Positions 34,449 to 46,782 of a stretch of DNA of 64,000 nt are shown piece after piece; positions within the stretch are counted from its first letter, which is position 1; each line of letters starts with the position of its first letter. The notes beneath the pieces were generated by a model. That model was not told where the DNA came from. It searched no databases and saw only the letters and a program-made list of their open reading frames with translations. The stretch comes from Paramarasmius palmivorus (taxonomy: Eukaryota; Basidiomycota; Agaricomycetes; Agaricales; Marasmiaceae). The DNA is taken from the NCBI GenBank assembly GCA_037176845.1, contig JAYKXP010000210.1, positions 1 to 64,000 of the forward strand, read 5' to 3'. Made by a program: the position numbers and the translations under genes.

Positions 34449-36078
34449 TTAACCAATATGTGGTATAAAGGTGGTCCATTCAACTGTTTGGTAAGCGCTC
34501 AAAGGAAGGTCTCGCAATGTGGTGAATGCGATAACTATAAGGGTCGTTCGGAAGACAGCACTCGCAAGGAAGAAAGCGAGCATGAAGATAACCACCACAA
34601 CATCCAACAAGTCCGAAACTTGACCAAACCACTCTTCCCAATACCAATGCAAGAACCCCATTCCCATCGGCGCAGTCGCAAGTGCAACAGCTGATATACG
34701 CCACAGTAACTGTTCAGTGGCAGTCGGAAATTGAAAAGACCATGGGATGCAGTGAATTGCGCCAAAGATAGTCCCAATTACATAGACGGTGATATGGAGG
34801 AGAGGAGGAATGTGTTCCAGTTGAGAAGAGATTGGGATTGCTAGGTTGCGATCTATGCCCGTGTCTAGAAGAATTCGGTTGAGAACGATTATGGAGTGCC
34901 ATATGACCTGCAGTGGAAGGAGTATGATCTGGGTAAAGATGTTGTTAGACGTGCCACAGAAAGGCGAGCCGCCAACATAGACATATTTAACAATTGCAGT
35001 GGCTCCGTCGCGAATGGTACTGAAAAGATCCCTCATAGTCCACCGAGTACTACTATGCGATGTGCTTTTGATCGAGGATCCTTCTTTCTGCCTCCAATAA
35101 ACCCGCACCGGATGCCTTATGCGTACAGGCTTGTCCCACCACAAAAAGTATGTGCCGAAATTGAGAAGAGCGAATGCAACTGTGATGACTTCGAGTTCTG
35201 TGATCGCAAGACCTTCTGCTGCGCGAGCGATGACCTGGAGTATGAACCAGGTCGTTTGGACGACAGCTATTCCTTTGGTAATGGAATCGCTATGACTAAA
35301 ATTGTCCTTTATTTCTTCTTCTCTGAGGGTTATATACCCAGTCATGAGAAGGTACTCTAGAAGAGGACGTCGTTCAAATATGTTCTGCGGAGAAATGTCA
35401 GTGAATACGGGCATTTTACATTGGAACAGAGTCCTACCGGTTGTTCGTTCTTTTGTAGTGTTTCCAACGAGTCACCGGTGTCAAGCGTTGAGCCTTGTGC
35501 TATTTCTGCTTTCCCTTCCTCATCCTGCGCGGCCATAGCTTTAGCGAAACGGTCATAATAATACATAATTTCGGGTTTAATCACCTCTGTACCCTCCTCC
35601 GAACGTTCAAAGACCTCTTGCGCCATTCTATGTCGCTTCATTATACGATCCCCATACTCCTAGTCTGTGTTACCATATCTATCCCAGAGGTACCCACAAA
35701 ATTTGTCATCGTCATATAGAACGAAACCGCCCATGATGACGAAAAACCCATGAGTCACGCCCCATCCGTACTCTGCAAAGTACAGTCAGATTCAGCGCCG
35801 ACAAAAGTACTAGCAAAAACGCACTCTCAAACTTCTTCCCAATCTTCCTTGCCGCCGCTCTTTGTCTCATAGCCCAAAGGATCATAAACTCGGGAGTGAA
35901 AAGGGCGATAACCATCAATTCGATATCTTGATAAAGCACGACCGCTGGATGGATACCAATCTTGGGAATATTCGAGTGCACTGCGACCCAAGTGCAGATG
36001 AAGATTACTGAGAGACAACTCCATATGATGTCGTTGATGGTACGGCACTTGTTAATGTCGATGCATTCGCTGGTAACA

Positions 36079-38894
36079 CACCTTTGGTTCCCACCGTTGG
36101 CGTCTGATTAGATGCCACGAACAAATCGTTCGGGGCAATCAATTAGACGTCAAATCGGCAAAAAAGGCCACACCCCGCAGCACCCTTCTACCGAACCCGC
36201 CGCACCTCTGTCTGCACCTCAGAGTCAAAGATCTTCAAGTCGCACCAAAGGCCCGTGACCATCATCGGCGCTTCCCGGGCGTCGTTGACCACGTCACCTT
36301 CAACCCTCTTCAACTACGTTCCCACCAATATCAACCACCTTTCTCACACGCTCTCGTTGTCATCCCTTCGTCGTCGCGTCGTCGTTCAGTGTCTCCCGGA
36401 CACAATTTTTTAGGGTACGTTCCATTACTTTCGTCCAGAACTAAAAACTCAATCTCATAAACTCGGTCCTAGTCCTTTTTTCTCACCACACTCCAAACGA
36501 AGGGCTCTCGCAACATACCTCAAAGTCAACTCTTATCTCGGAGAACGATGTCGTTATGGGCGGGCAGAGGAGACAACAGGTTCTAGAGACTATCATTGAA
36601 GGCTGTGAAGAGGTACAAAGGAAAAGGGGAGTATGAAAAAAAGGTCAAAGGTATGTATCTTGTTCCTATGTATTAAACTATGCTAACCCTCATTAGCAAT
36701 AAGCCAGAGTGCGCGGGAGGCTTCGGACAACTAGTTGCACCCCAGTACATGCTTCACCCTGAATTTCCAGGTGTCACCGAGGCTTCACGGCAAGAACAGA
36801 GTGCGTCGAGACGAGAATGCGCTGCGGGCGTGAGTCTACTCCTGATCATTTGTTAGCTTAGCTGAACATCTCCAATTTCAGATCCCTACACTTAATCACC
36901 ATCGCTAGTCAAAGCCTACAAATCTAAGCCGACACAATCCCTCGCTATACTCAACTTGCCCCTTCAACGTCAACACTTGCACTCAACAATACAATCCCCA
37001 AGGTGCTGGACGTGAAAAGGTATATGGTTCGTTATCATCTTGCACTACATAGTCTCAAGCTCAGTCTCTTATTACCCAGGACATCTACATCTTGATGCAT
37101 GCTTTCTTACTGTATATATCAATGTATACAATGTGTATGATAGCTTGTTTGACTCGTGTACACTCTGCTAGTAGCTTGCATGTAAGATACAATTCAATGC
37201 TCAATTTCATATTCCCTCATCCACAGTGGAGGACCTTATTTGTCGCAACGCTGTAAATCGCGAAGGAAGGTCATACTGACGCCTGCTAAGCGCCCGCGGA
37301 AATAGCTCATTTATTCAGCGGAAAATGTTTGCAAAAATTCTCCAGCATCCAATACTTGATTTAAGACTGCCAGACTCTAGAGAATGATTCTAAGATATCA
37401 TCCGAATAACATACTCAAAGCTGGTATCGTTTGAATCGGTAAGACCATGCAGTGAATTTAACAAAGCTGAATACTTTACACAGTAGCGTATCTTGCCCTT
37501 CTTCACTATCACCATTATCATCTCACCTCACCTCACCTACTCTTTCCATCTCTCTGCACAATATGACTAGAAGGAAAACATATACCACCAAAGAAGCCAG
37601 ACGCAAAGCCGATCGACTGAAAGCAGCTCGACATTATGCCAAAAATAAAGATACAATCAACGCAAAGCGAAGAGAGTCAAGGCAACAACAACATGAGCTT
37701 CAACGGTACGTGGATGCTTGTAATACTCGATGATTCTAACCTGAGGGCTTATATTAGGCAACGAAACCTATCACGAGCACGGACAGAGTTGGAAAAACGG
37801 GAGCTTGAACAGAAGGAGCAAAAACGAGGTTCAATTGGGCAAAGGTGCGCTACCACAAGTCTTATACCAGTTACAAACTCATTCATCAATTACTCATGCA
37901 GCCATCCAATACACCGTGTCCGTGAAATATCTCAGTCTATCAACACGCTTACTGTGGTGTCACCAACTGAATACCTCGAGTGTCTGTATCAAGATTATCG
38001 TGCATGGGTCACAGGCCCCGGGACTGCACCATCCCCTCTCGAACTACCCAGCTGCCTATTTGACAACGTGATCGCCGAACTGAACCGTCTGTCAAGTACC
38101 CTGCTAGAGCAATACGGCAATGGAGAATACTACAAAGAAACAGAGGTCGTCATCCATCAAATGTGTTCCATCTCAAGTTCTGTTGACGATATGCAGTTGG
38201 CTTTTTACGACGATTGTTTGGAGGAGAAACACACGACGGGCAAGCTCAAGTATCAGAGTAGCATTTATCGCGCTGCAATTAACGGTGAATTGGAATGAGA
38301 TACACATTTAACACTAGTTAATGTACATGATGACGCAGCAAGGGCACAGGATGTATTCAAGGAAGCCATGGGGCCACGGCATCATCGTTATCGATGTTTG
38401 AACTTGGCACCCATGATATCGTGTGCTGGTAGGATGGAGGGAGAATTTTTGTTGACGACGTTCGGGAAGGCAATATACGTAGGTGAAATTAATTGTAGTC
38501 CTAGAGTCTGGACATGTGAACGATTAATATGATGCTGTATGTGAAGTAATTTGAGACGTACCAGTGAACCATGTACCTGTATAACCATATCCCAACTTTA
38601 TCCCAACTCTTGACAGGGGCGACGACGACGGGATGACGACGAGAGCGTGTGAGAAAGGTGGTTGATATTGGTGGGAACGTAGTTGAAGAGGGTTGAAGGT
38701 GACGTGGTCAACGACGCCCGGGAAGCGCCGATGATGGTCAATCTTTGACTCTGAGGTGCAGACAGAGGTGCGGCGGGTTCGGTAGAAGGGTGCTGCGGGG
38801 TGCGGCCTTTTTTGCCGATTTGATGTCTAATTGATTGCCCCGAACGATTTGTTCATGGCGTCTAATCAGACGCCAACGGTGGGAACCAAAGGTG
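36079..38894. mobile_element. element D: 2.8 kb TIR element carrying a gene
   Basis: Terminal inverted repeats of roughly 300 bp start CACCTTTGGTTCCCACC (36079 to about 36390, mirrored at about 38612 to 38894). The 7-bp target duplication GGTAACA is exact (36072-36078 and 38895-38901). Inside the TIR is a smaller dyad, GCGTCTGATTAGA(T/C)GCC, also present in element E. No transposase is seen. One spliced gene (37563-38298) lies inside. The left interior (36400-37450) has no convincing exon. Confidence 0.9.
37563..38298 (+). CDS. basic-region protein carried inside element D
   Basis: Three exons (37563-37705, 37758-37844, 37902-38298) join in frame to 208 residues. The first 50 residues are strongly basic (MTRRKTYTTKEARRKADR, then NAKRRESR) and resemble the basic part of a DNA-binding helix, followed by a charged helix (ARTELEKRELEQKEQ). 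The C-terminal half (PTEYLECLYQDYRAWV) looks folded but is not recognised. The clean splice sites and open frame suggest it was functional when the element moved. It could be an element-encoded DNA-binding accessory protein or a captured host gene; I cannot decide. Confidence 0.6.
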
Positions 38895-39059
38895 GGTAAC
38901 AATAGGAGAGCCTATCAAGGTCAAATTTTCTGGTTCGGAAGCAGCGGCGAGTGTGACGGAAGCGAGAGGCCTGGCGAGCACGTGGAGAAAGGGCATCACT
39001 GGAAGGAAAGAATCATGAGCGTCATGATTTCGGTATTATATAAGGTTATTTGGATCTGA

Positions 39060-41990
39060 TGCACGCACTAGAGCGGTCCTAAGGTGATCCTTTGCACCAT
39101 GACAACATTATCTTGGCCATAGTCAGCAGAACGGATTGGTAAGAGAATCCTCGGAAGGGCCTGGGGTTCTGGAACATGCTTCACGTTCTTGAAGCTTGTT
39201 CGGGTACCCCAGGCTGCGGTTGATGATGGCGAGGGCCTTATCGCTCGCCAGAATCATCGCGGGACGTCAGGCTTGACCTACTCAAAAAAGTATCATTTGA
39301 TACCACTCGAATCTTTGATACATAGCAATATATCATCACCAGCGCCGAACCGAGGCGAAGATTCAAGCTGAGCTAGTCGCGCCTGTTGAGCTAGTAGAGA
39401 AATGACAACCTGGCTTCCGGGCCAAGATATTCTTTTCACGAATGACTAGGAAAGACAGTCAGCGTAAGCGATAGGGAGAGAGAGCAGTTCCGAATGTACC
39501 TCGTCCTCGAAGATTTCGTTGACGAGCCCGACCTGGTATATCCCTGGGTAAGTATGAGACTGTCCCCGAATTGGGAAAAGACTACGCGAAAAGAGTCCGT
39601 CCAAGACTGGCCTTCGAAAAGGAACAAGTGTCTGTCACATCTTAGGAAGCTGTCATGTTTCGCAGGCAACCCCGAGATTAGCGCCAACACGACGTCAACG
39701 TGAGTACATCGAGCTCAAGCTAGATATATGAAAACATACGCTTGGCTGGCATCAAAGCCCCTTGACTATCGTTTTGATAGATACCTAGAAAAAGCTGGGA
39801 TCTGGAACGATAGGAAGAGCAGTACCTCACGTACGTCGTTCTTGGAGATTTCCAGTCGATGAGCACAACTTGAAATCTCCAGAAAATGCACTGCCGTCTG
39901 CGTAAACCGAATGCCGAATGAGTACGGCTAGAGGAACGAACATATGGAAGCACATACCTCGGTTCCCTGTACGTATGCCCCCAACCCTAAGAGACGAGGC
40001 TTCTGACTGCATATTCTTGAGAAGCCGGTTGCGGGATGACAAACATTTGCATTCGACGTAACATGGAACGCTGGAATGCAGCTTGAGGTCATAAAAATGA
40101 AGAGTAAAAGTACCATGAAAGAAAGCAACCAACTCAGATCCTGATGTCGGCTACTCGACCAGCATCTCGGACTCCGGAGCGTGTTCGTAGCACTTCTCGG
40201 GAGAGCGGCCTAATAGGGAGCCAAGTCTCTCGTTGAGTTGATATCCCACCTGAATTCAAGGTGTGTTAGTATGGCTGCAAGAACCCAAATATAATAAACG
40301 TACGAAGTTCTGTCCTGAAGACTCCGCTCACTGCCAGCAGTATGTTCTGAATACCAAGAAACGAAGGAAGAGAGTGCGTCGACGTACGCAGAGTCGTAGA
40401 GGCAAATTGGTTCAAGCGTGACCGCCAGTCCGGAGTGTACCTGGCTAATAACGTCAGAAAGGTGCTTTGAGCAACAGAAGAAACTCTCACCCTGAGGGTC
40501 GAACGGACACGAAGCCAGCGCACCGAGCTGGGTAAATGCAACTTTTCGGCTCTGGCGGGCTATTGACCCACGAGTAATCTCCCACTCTACGAGAAGGAAA
40601 GCATCATGTGAGCAGGTGAACGAGCATGGAGAGATATATTACCAACCGTGAAGTACAACTCCAGCTCAGAGTAGAATCCGAAGTATGTGGGTTTCGGCGT
40701 GAGATCAAGGTTCAAGGTCGTTGGAGAGAAAGAAGAACGCCCCAAATTGGCGGCAAGCATCCATGTTGACATGGACGTTCAGGCCTGGGTGTATCAGATA
40801 CTCTCTGATACGTGCCTTGCTTGTTAAATGAGTGTCTTTGGTTAGATAAACAGAAGAGACACTAAATCATGGTGTTGAATCAAGGCATGCACTAGAAGAT
40901 GTACTGAAAGCTCACCTGCGTCTTCCTAGCTTCCAGCGCTTTGAAGAGCATGTTGGTATATGGGGAATATGTACGGGATGGAACCATACTTGAGTCGTTG
41001 CAGTGTACACCATTGCAGAACCTGAACATAGGTTACAAGAATGGACAGGAAAAGTACCGTGAAAAAGACCTAGATACTGGAGATCCTAGTATCTGGTACT
41101 CGACAAGCATTCCGGAGCGTGTTCGTAACGCTTTTTGCAAGTGTGCCACTAGCTTGTAAGTGAAGGGAGCTTGGTCAGTCGTTCGTAAAGTAGGTATTCT
41201 ACCTGTAATCAACGGATGTCAGTATCGAAAGAATGCACGTTGACATGGAAATGTCGAATAGAATCCCTCACAGATATCCTGCTGAGAGGAGCGTTGTTCT
41301 CGGGGAACGTGTTTGTTCTTGACCTCTGAGCGATTTCGTTCGGGTATCGAGTCTATGTAGAGAACGGCGTTGGATCCGGAATCATGTACTGAGCGCTCGC
41401 TCAAGATCATCCTAAGCCCGCAAGAGAAGGTTCCGATTATCGTCCATCCTGATTCCTGGTTACAGTACATCCCGAGTCCTTGATAACGATGATGACTCTT
41501 CCTAGGCTACGAGCTGGCGCTTTGAGTTTCAACTTGAAGGTCTGCATATTGAGTCTTGACACACGAAAGGTAAGGGCTAAGAGATGAACCCCTTTGAAGG
41601 GCTGAGCAGTTCACGGTATCTATGCTGTCGAAAGACCGGGCCTTAGAATTGACTAAAGGACGGAGAAATAATACTTACCGGTCCTCTAGAATTGGTAGAT
41701 CCCGAGCCATCAACGTTCTCGAGAAGATGTGCGGAGAAAAGACGCGTGTTTGCTGCGGTTCCTGAAGAAATCGTCGTTTTTCACACGCTCACATTCTTTG
41801 CTCAGTACCACAACCGTTGGAATTCCTGGTCAAAACTCTACCACTTCTCATCTCCGCTGGCTATCCTCGTCGAAATGCAGAACTCTTTTCAGACGACTCT
41901 TGGCGCATTTCTCACTCTGGAGCCCCCACATCGACGTTGACAGCAAAACAGTGTTTTGTGGGTCCGTGTAGATCAATATCCGCGTCGTCA
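39060..41990. other. unresolved region with spliced open-frame fragments
   Basis: On the minus strand, 40772-40643, 40586-40491 and 40444-40304 can be joined in frame (MSTWMLAANLG ... TPDWRSRLNQFAS) and may continue to a stop near 40150 (EKCYEHAPE), but the last junction is out of phase. A second, shorter minus-strand candidate at about 40130-39440 begins with a signal-peptide-like stretch (MVLLLFIFMTSSC). Near 41060-41150 a diverged copy of the YEHAPE end occurs, pointing to partial duplication. Nothing is recognised and all of it may be decayed. Confidence 0.35.
40150..40772 (-). CDS. candidate unknown gene
   Basis: Exons 40772-40643, 40586-40491 and 40444-40304 are consistent in phase; the final exon (about 40249-40155) fits only in a different phase. 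Segments such as TYFGFYSELELYFT and WEITRGSIARQSRK look protein-like. No family recognised. It may be a real gene with a missed splice site, or a pseudogene. Confidence 0.35.
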
Positions 41991-42031
41991 TAAGAGTGCG
42001 TATTGGATTTATAGGAAGGGATGAGGCTAAT

Positions 42032-43781
42032 ACTATTGAACAGAGTACGGCTGGGGCGTAACGCATGGCTTCTTTGTGTTGATGGGAGGCTTTGCGTTAT
42101 ACGACGGAGAAAAGTTTTGTGGATACCTTTGGGACAGAGATCGGAGTTCAGAGACAGACGTGCCGACACCATACGATGGAGAAGCCGAACGATACTTTGA
42201 GGACATCAAGAACTACCACGAAAAACACTAAACTCATTGCCTATCAGATACGGTACGTTGTCATCCACGAATTCACTCGGCCCATTCTAACCCACGCTAC
42301 CCACGCAGGACAAGACTCCAGACCCCTACACCCCTTCAGAACACCACACAAACCCCTTCTTCTCCGAAACCGAACTCCTGTCTGCCTCCGCCGAATCCCA
42401 AAGCCTCCTCACCAAAAGCTACATCCACCTCACCAAAGAAGAAATCAAAGACCGCGGCCACGCAGATTTCATCGCCAAATCCCTCGCAGTCACTCAAACG
42501 ACCTGGTCCACACTCCAAGTCGTCGCACGTGCCATAATCACCGAACTCGAAATCGTCACCGTCGGTTTTCGCCATTCTCAATTTCGGTACCGGTGGAATA
42601 AACATCAGGGCGATATACCCCTGTCGTGTGCTCTGGCGTCAGAAACAGCTTTCCTCAATTCGAAGCACCAACGACAGGAAGAGCCTGATACAAGCCCGCC
42701 GCGACACCTGCCGGGTAGTCATCAACTACATCTACACCCCCAAAATCTTCGACATCTACCCCATCCCCCATCACACCCTTCCTTCTCCGCATTCTCCTTA
42801 TCTCCTTCTGCGAACGTATCCTCTTTGACGAAGACAACACCGCCTTCGCTGTACCCCTCAGCTCATGTCTCCTCTACACCCCTTGACATCTACAGCATCG
42901 GCGCTCTCTTTGGGTATACCCTGGAACTTTTACTTCCTCTCCTCTACCGGCTGTGGGGATATCCGTTGCGCCTGTTACATGTGTACGCGAAGCTGGATAA
43001 GGTACCGTCAAGATGGGTGGGCATACTGATTTTGTTGTGGCATATGGGGTGTTGGTTAATGCGTTGAGGGATTTGCCGGGGCATGCGTATGAGACGGTAA
43101 GGTGGACGATGCATATTGGGTTATTCAATTTCGGGTTTGTACGTTTGGTGTTTTTTGTTGTGGGGTGGCTGGCTGATGCTCTTCGCAGGGACTCGGACAT
43201 GTACCTGTAGACGGAGGAGCAGGAGGAGGCGGGGAAGAAGCAGACAGGCACCAGGTCCCATTGCGTAACGGCATCCTACCGTTTGGTGCTTTACGACCGG
43301 CGGCATCCTTTACGAGCGATCCAGACACCCCTGTACCCCTCGTGGTCTACGTTCCTTTGCGCCTTGAACAACTTTACGGAGGCAGGCTATGCAAAGTTGG
43401 ATATGGTACCTTTGAGATGGGGTGCTACCCATGCGGTTCTACGGTCTTCCTTGCTCGGGCATTGAAGGCTGCTTTTTAAGGTCATATCTGTTGGGGGCGT
43501 TAAGGGCGTGATTTGGGTATGTGGGGGGCGTTTAGTGTCTTCATTGGTACTGTAGCTAAGGGACTTTTTGTAGGATACAATGTTTCGTTCATCTGCTTTC
43601 ATGTATACCTCCACGTGAATTTGCACTTCGTGTATGCTTTGGACGACTACGACGCCAATAGGAGAATTGTAAACCTACCTGGCCCCGAGATGATTCGGGT
43701 GTGTTCGTTCAGTGTTTTTGTTGTGGGATGGCTAATTGATGTACTCTCCGCAGTTGCAGCGTTTCACCAGATGTACCTATA
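42032..43781 (+). pseudogene. multi-pass membrane protein copy T2, decayed
   Basis: Begins at an exon boundary equivalent to the second exon of T4 (YGWGVTHGFFVLMGGFALYDG, CGYLWDRDR) and continues with IHLTKEEIKD and TELEIVTVGF. It then loses frame near 42570, with several further frame changes and stops. The first exon is missing. From about 42890 to 43215 and again from about 43240 to 43781 there are two versions of the 3' part of the family sequence, ending with the similar VVGW(L)..D pieces, so the 3' end appears internally duplicated. It is cut by element C near 43781. Confidence 0.7.
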
Positions 43782-46700
43782 CTTTTACAAATATAGTTGG
43801 CAGTTATCACAACGACTTTTGCAAGAATTTGTGATAAGGGTTTTTGCAAAAGCGGAGGACAAGTAATACAGGCAGATAGGTGGTACTGTCCGCTTTGGGT
43901 GCTTCCAAATTGGGAAGGATGATTCCCACACCTTCTGGAAAGAGAACAGGCCGCTTTTTTGAGATCTGGAGATATTCCCACACCGCTTTTGGCATCCCAA
44001 AATGGAAGGTGCTCTTTCCATGATGTAACAGTGCGCTTTTTGGGCGCTTTTTTTGCGGAAAAATTATTCCCACACCTCCTGACATCATCTGGGTGCCTCC
44101 CTACTCCGCTTTTGGCTTCCCAAAATGGAAGGTGACCTTACCTCATCATTTTCCACCTGGAATCAATGCATTGGGGGGCTATTGGGGCATGCTGGGGGGC
44201 TATAAAAATCGCATTTCTGAGGGAATATGTTCCAATATGTTCTAAAAGCATGCCCCTGCAATTGGGGGGCAGGGGAATGCAAAAAAAGCGGTCCAAATAT
44301 GGTAATTCAGGAAAATGGCCTATTGGATCTTGGGCTACAGGCCAGATATTGACATGGGGTAAGTTGGAGGACCTAGATACATTAAATACAAGCCTGGGGA
44401 CACCCAATAGTACATAGATTGGTGGGATAATGGTGCTTAAATATCAAAAATACTGAAAATCTCCGAAATTAGGGGAATAAAATTACAGGATGGGATGTAG
44501 TGCAGCTGGGGCTTAGATATTGTAAATCAGAGATGATATATATGTCCCCTTGCTTGGTTTACAATCCTGGAGAGCTGCCTATTTTTCCAGATTTATTACA
44601 GCTAAATTCGCTTTTTTTGGACATTGGTAATACTATACAACAGGGAATGATTGGAATGGGCTAATTCTTGCTCATAACCCACTCTATGGTGTATAGATGA
44701 TGAATATATACTTGCCCAAGCACTCCTGTGTCTGCAACACCTTGTTCAATCCAATGTATTGTACAGTTATGTAATATAGGCAGTAATCCATGAATAGCAC
44801 CTCAGGGAAGCATCCCAGCACCAAGGGGAGTTCAGAATCGAGTTCAGGCACCCAAAATACACTTTCCTACCATGAAAGGACATTTTTTGAATACATCTGT
44901 ATGTTGCTACATAAAAAATACATAAAAAATCGCATTTTTAGGGTTTTTTTTGTACTGGAGCATGGGGATTGCTCCTAAAATCACCAAAAATGAATGAGAG
45001 ACCGTTCACTATGCATAGAACAGGAATATCAATTGCCTCCATGTATCCCATGACAGGAATCCATATGCCAGATGCATCAATTCCTGCACAATTACAGAAA
45101 ACATGTACTATGGATGTAGTATTGCAAGGATTGATCTGGGGCCTTGGGGAACCTCAAAATCGAGTTCAGGATGGAAAATAAGTCAAGAATATATCCAGGG
45201 TTGAAGGAAATCCATCCACAATTGACTTCAATATGCATACATCAAGTTGAATGCACAAGTATATGTGCAATATATGTTAACTATAAGCATAAAACTTGTC
45301 AGATACATATCTCAAGCTACAGTGACTGGATTCCTTTCAACCCTGGACATATTCTTGACTTATTTTCCATCCTGAACTCGATTTTGAGGTTCCCCAAGGC
45401 CCCAGATCAATCCTTGCAATACTACATCCATAGTACATGTTTTCTGTAATTGTGCAGGAATTGATGCATCTGGCATATGGATTCCTGTCATGGGATACAT
45501 GGAGGCAATTGATATTCCTGTTCTATGCATAGTGAACGGTCTCTCATTCATTTTTGGTGATTTTAGGAGCAATCCCCATGCTCCAGTACAAAAAAAACCC
45601 TAAAAATGCGATTTTTTATGTATTTTTTATGTAGCAACATACAGATGTATTCAAAAAATGTCCTTTCATGGTAGGAAAGTGTATTTTGGGTGCCTGAACT
45701 CGATTCTGAACTCCCCTTGGTGCTGGGATGCTTCCCTGAGGTGCTATTCATGGATTACTGCCTATATTACATAACTGTACAATACATTGGATTGAACAAG
45801 GTGTTGCAGACACAGGAGTGCTTGGGCAAGTATATATTCATCATCTATACACCATAGAGTGGGTTATGAGCAAGAATTAGCCCATTCCAATCATTCCCTG
45901 TTGTATAGTATTACCAATGTCCAAAAAAAGCGAATTTAGCTGTAATAAATCTGGAAAAATAGGCAGCTCTCCAGGATTGTAAACCAAGCAAGGGGACATA
46001 TATATCATCTCTGATTTACAATATCTAAGCCCCAGCTGCACTACATCCCATCCTGTAATTTTATTCCCCTAATTTCGGAGATTTTCAGTATTTTTGATAT
46101 TTAAGCACCATTATCCCACCAATCTATGTACTATTGGGTGTCCCCAGGCTTGTATTTAATGTATCTAGGTCCTCCAACTTACCCCATGTCAATATCTGGC
46201 CTGTAGCCCAAGATCCAATAGGCCATTTTCCTGAATTACCATATTTGGACCGCTTTTTTTGCATTCCCCTGCCCCCCAATTGCAGGGGCATGCTTTTAGA
46301 ACATATTGGAACATATTCCCTCAGAAATGCGATTTTTATAGCCCCCCAGCATGCCCCAATAGCCCCCCAATGCATTGATTCCAGGTGGAAAATGATGAGG
46401 TAAGGTCACCTTCCATTTTGGGAAGCCAAAAGCGGAGTAGGGAGGCACCCAGATGATGTCAGGAGGTGTGGGAATAATTTTTCCGCAAAAAAAGCGCCCA
46501 AAAAGCGCACTGTTACATCATGGAAAGAGCACCTTCCATTTTGGGATGCCAAAAGCGGTGTGGGAATATCTCCAGATCTCAAAAAAGCGGCCTGTTCTCT
46601 TTCCAGAAGGTGTGGGAATCATCCTTCCCAATTTGGAAGCACCCAAAGCGGACAGTACCACCTATCTGCCTGTATTACTTGTCCTCCGCTTTTGCAAAAA

Positions 46701-46782
46701 CCCTTATCACAAATTCTTGCAAAAGTCGTTGTGATAACTGCCACCTACTTTTACAAAAAAGTTACAACATCAGCTGAGAGGA
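43782..46782. mobile_element. element C: ~3.0 kb giant palindrome
   Basis: Left and right halves are reverse complements with centre near 45270 and a single-copy spacer of about 105 nt (about 45219-45323). Mirrored 60-90-codon frames in the two arms are identical in translation, so the arms are almost identical. The right end (CATCAGCTG) matches that of element B. The left end is diverged or truncated and joins directly onto T2. No target duplication is found: the left flank is the membrane-protein pseudogene T2 and the right flank is a retrotransposon gag. No transposase is seen. Confidence 0.85.

Larger units (their letters stand above)
34449..38996 (-). pseudogene. multi-pass membrane protein copy T1, split by element D
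   Basis: Codons 1-34 (MPFLHVLARPLAS...) lie at 38996-38895. The frame then runs into element D and resumes exactly at 36071 (SECIDINKC) after one copy of the 7-bp duplication. The order of conserved pieces matches the intact copy T4: CIDIN, IIWSCLSVIFICTW, GFFVIMGGFVLY, FCGYLWDR, AITELEVITVAFALLNFGTY and TVEWTTFIPHIG. About nine hydrophobic helices are visible. Besides the 2.8 kb insertion there is an in-frame TAG at 35660-35662. Downstream coding sequence is otherwise well preserved, so inactivation looks recent. The family has no function that I can assign; its members are integral membrane proteins. Confidence 0.8.
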
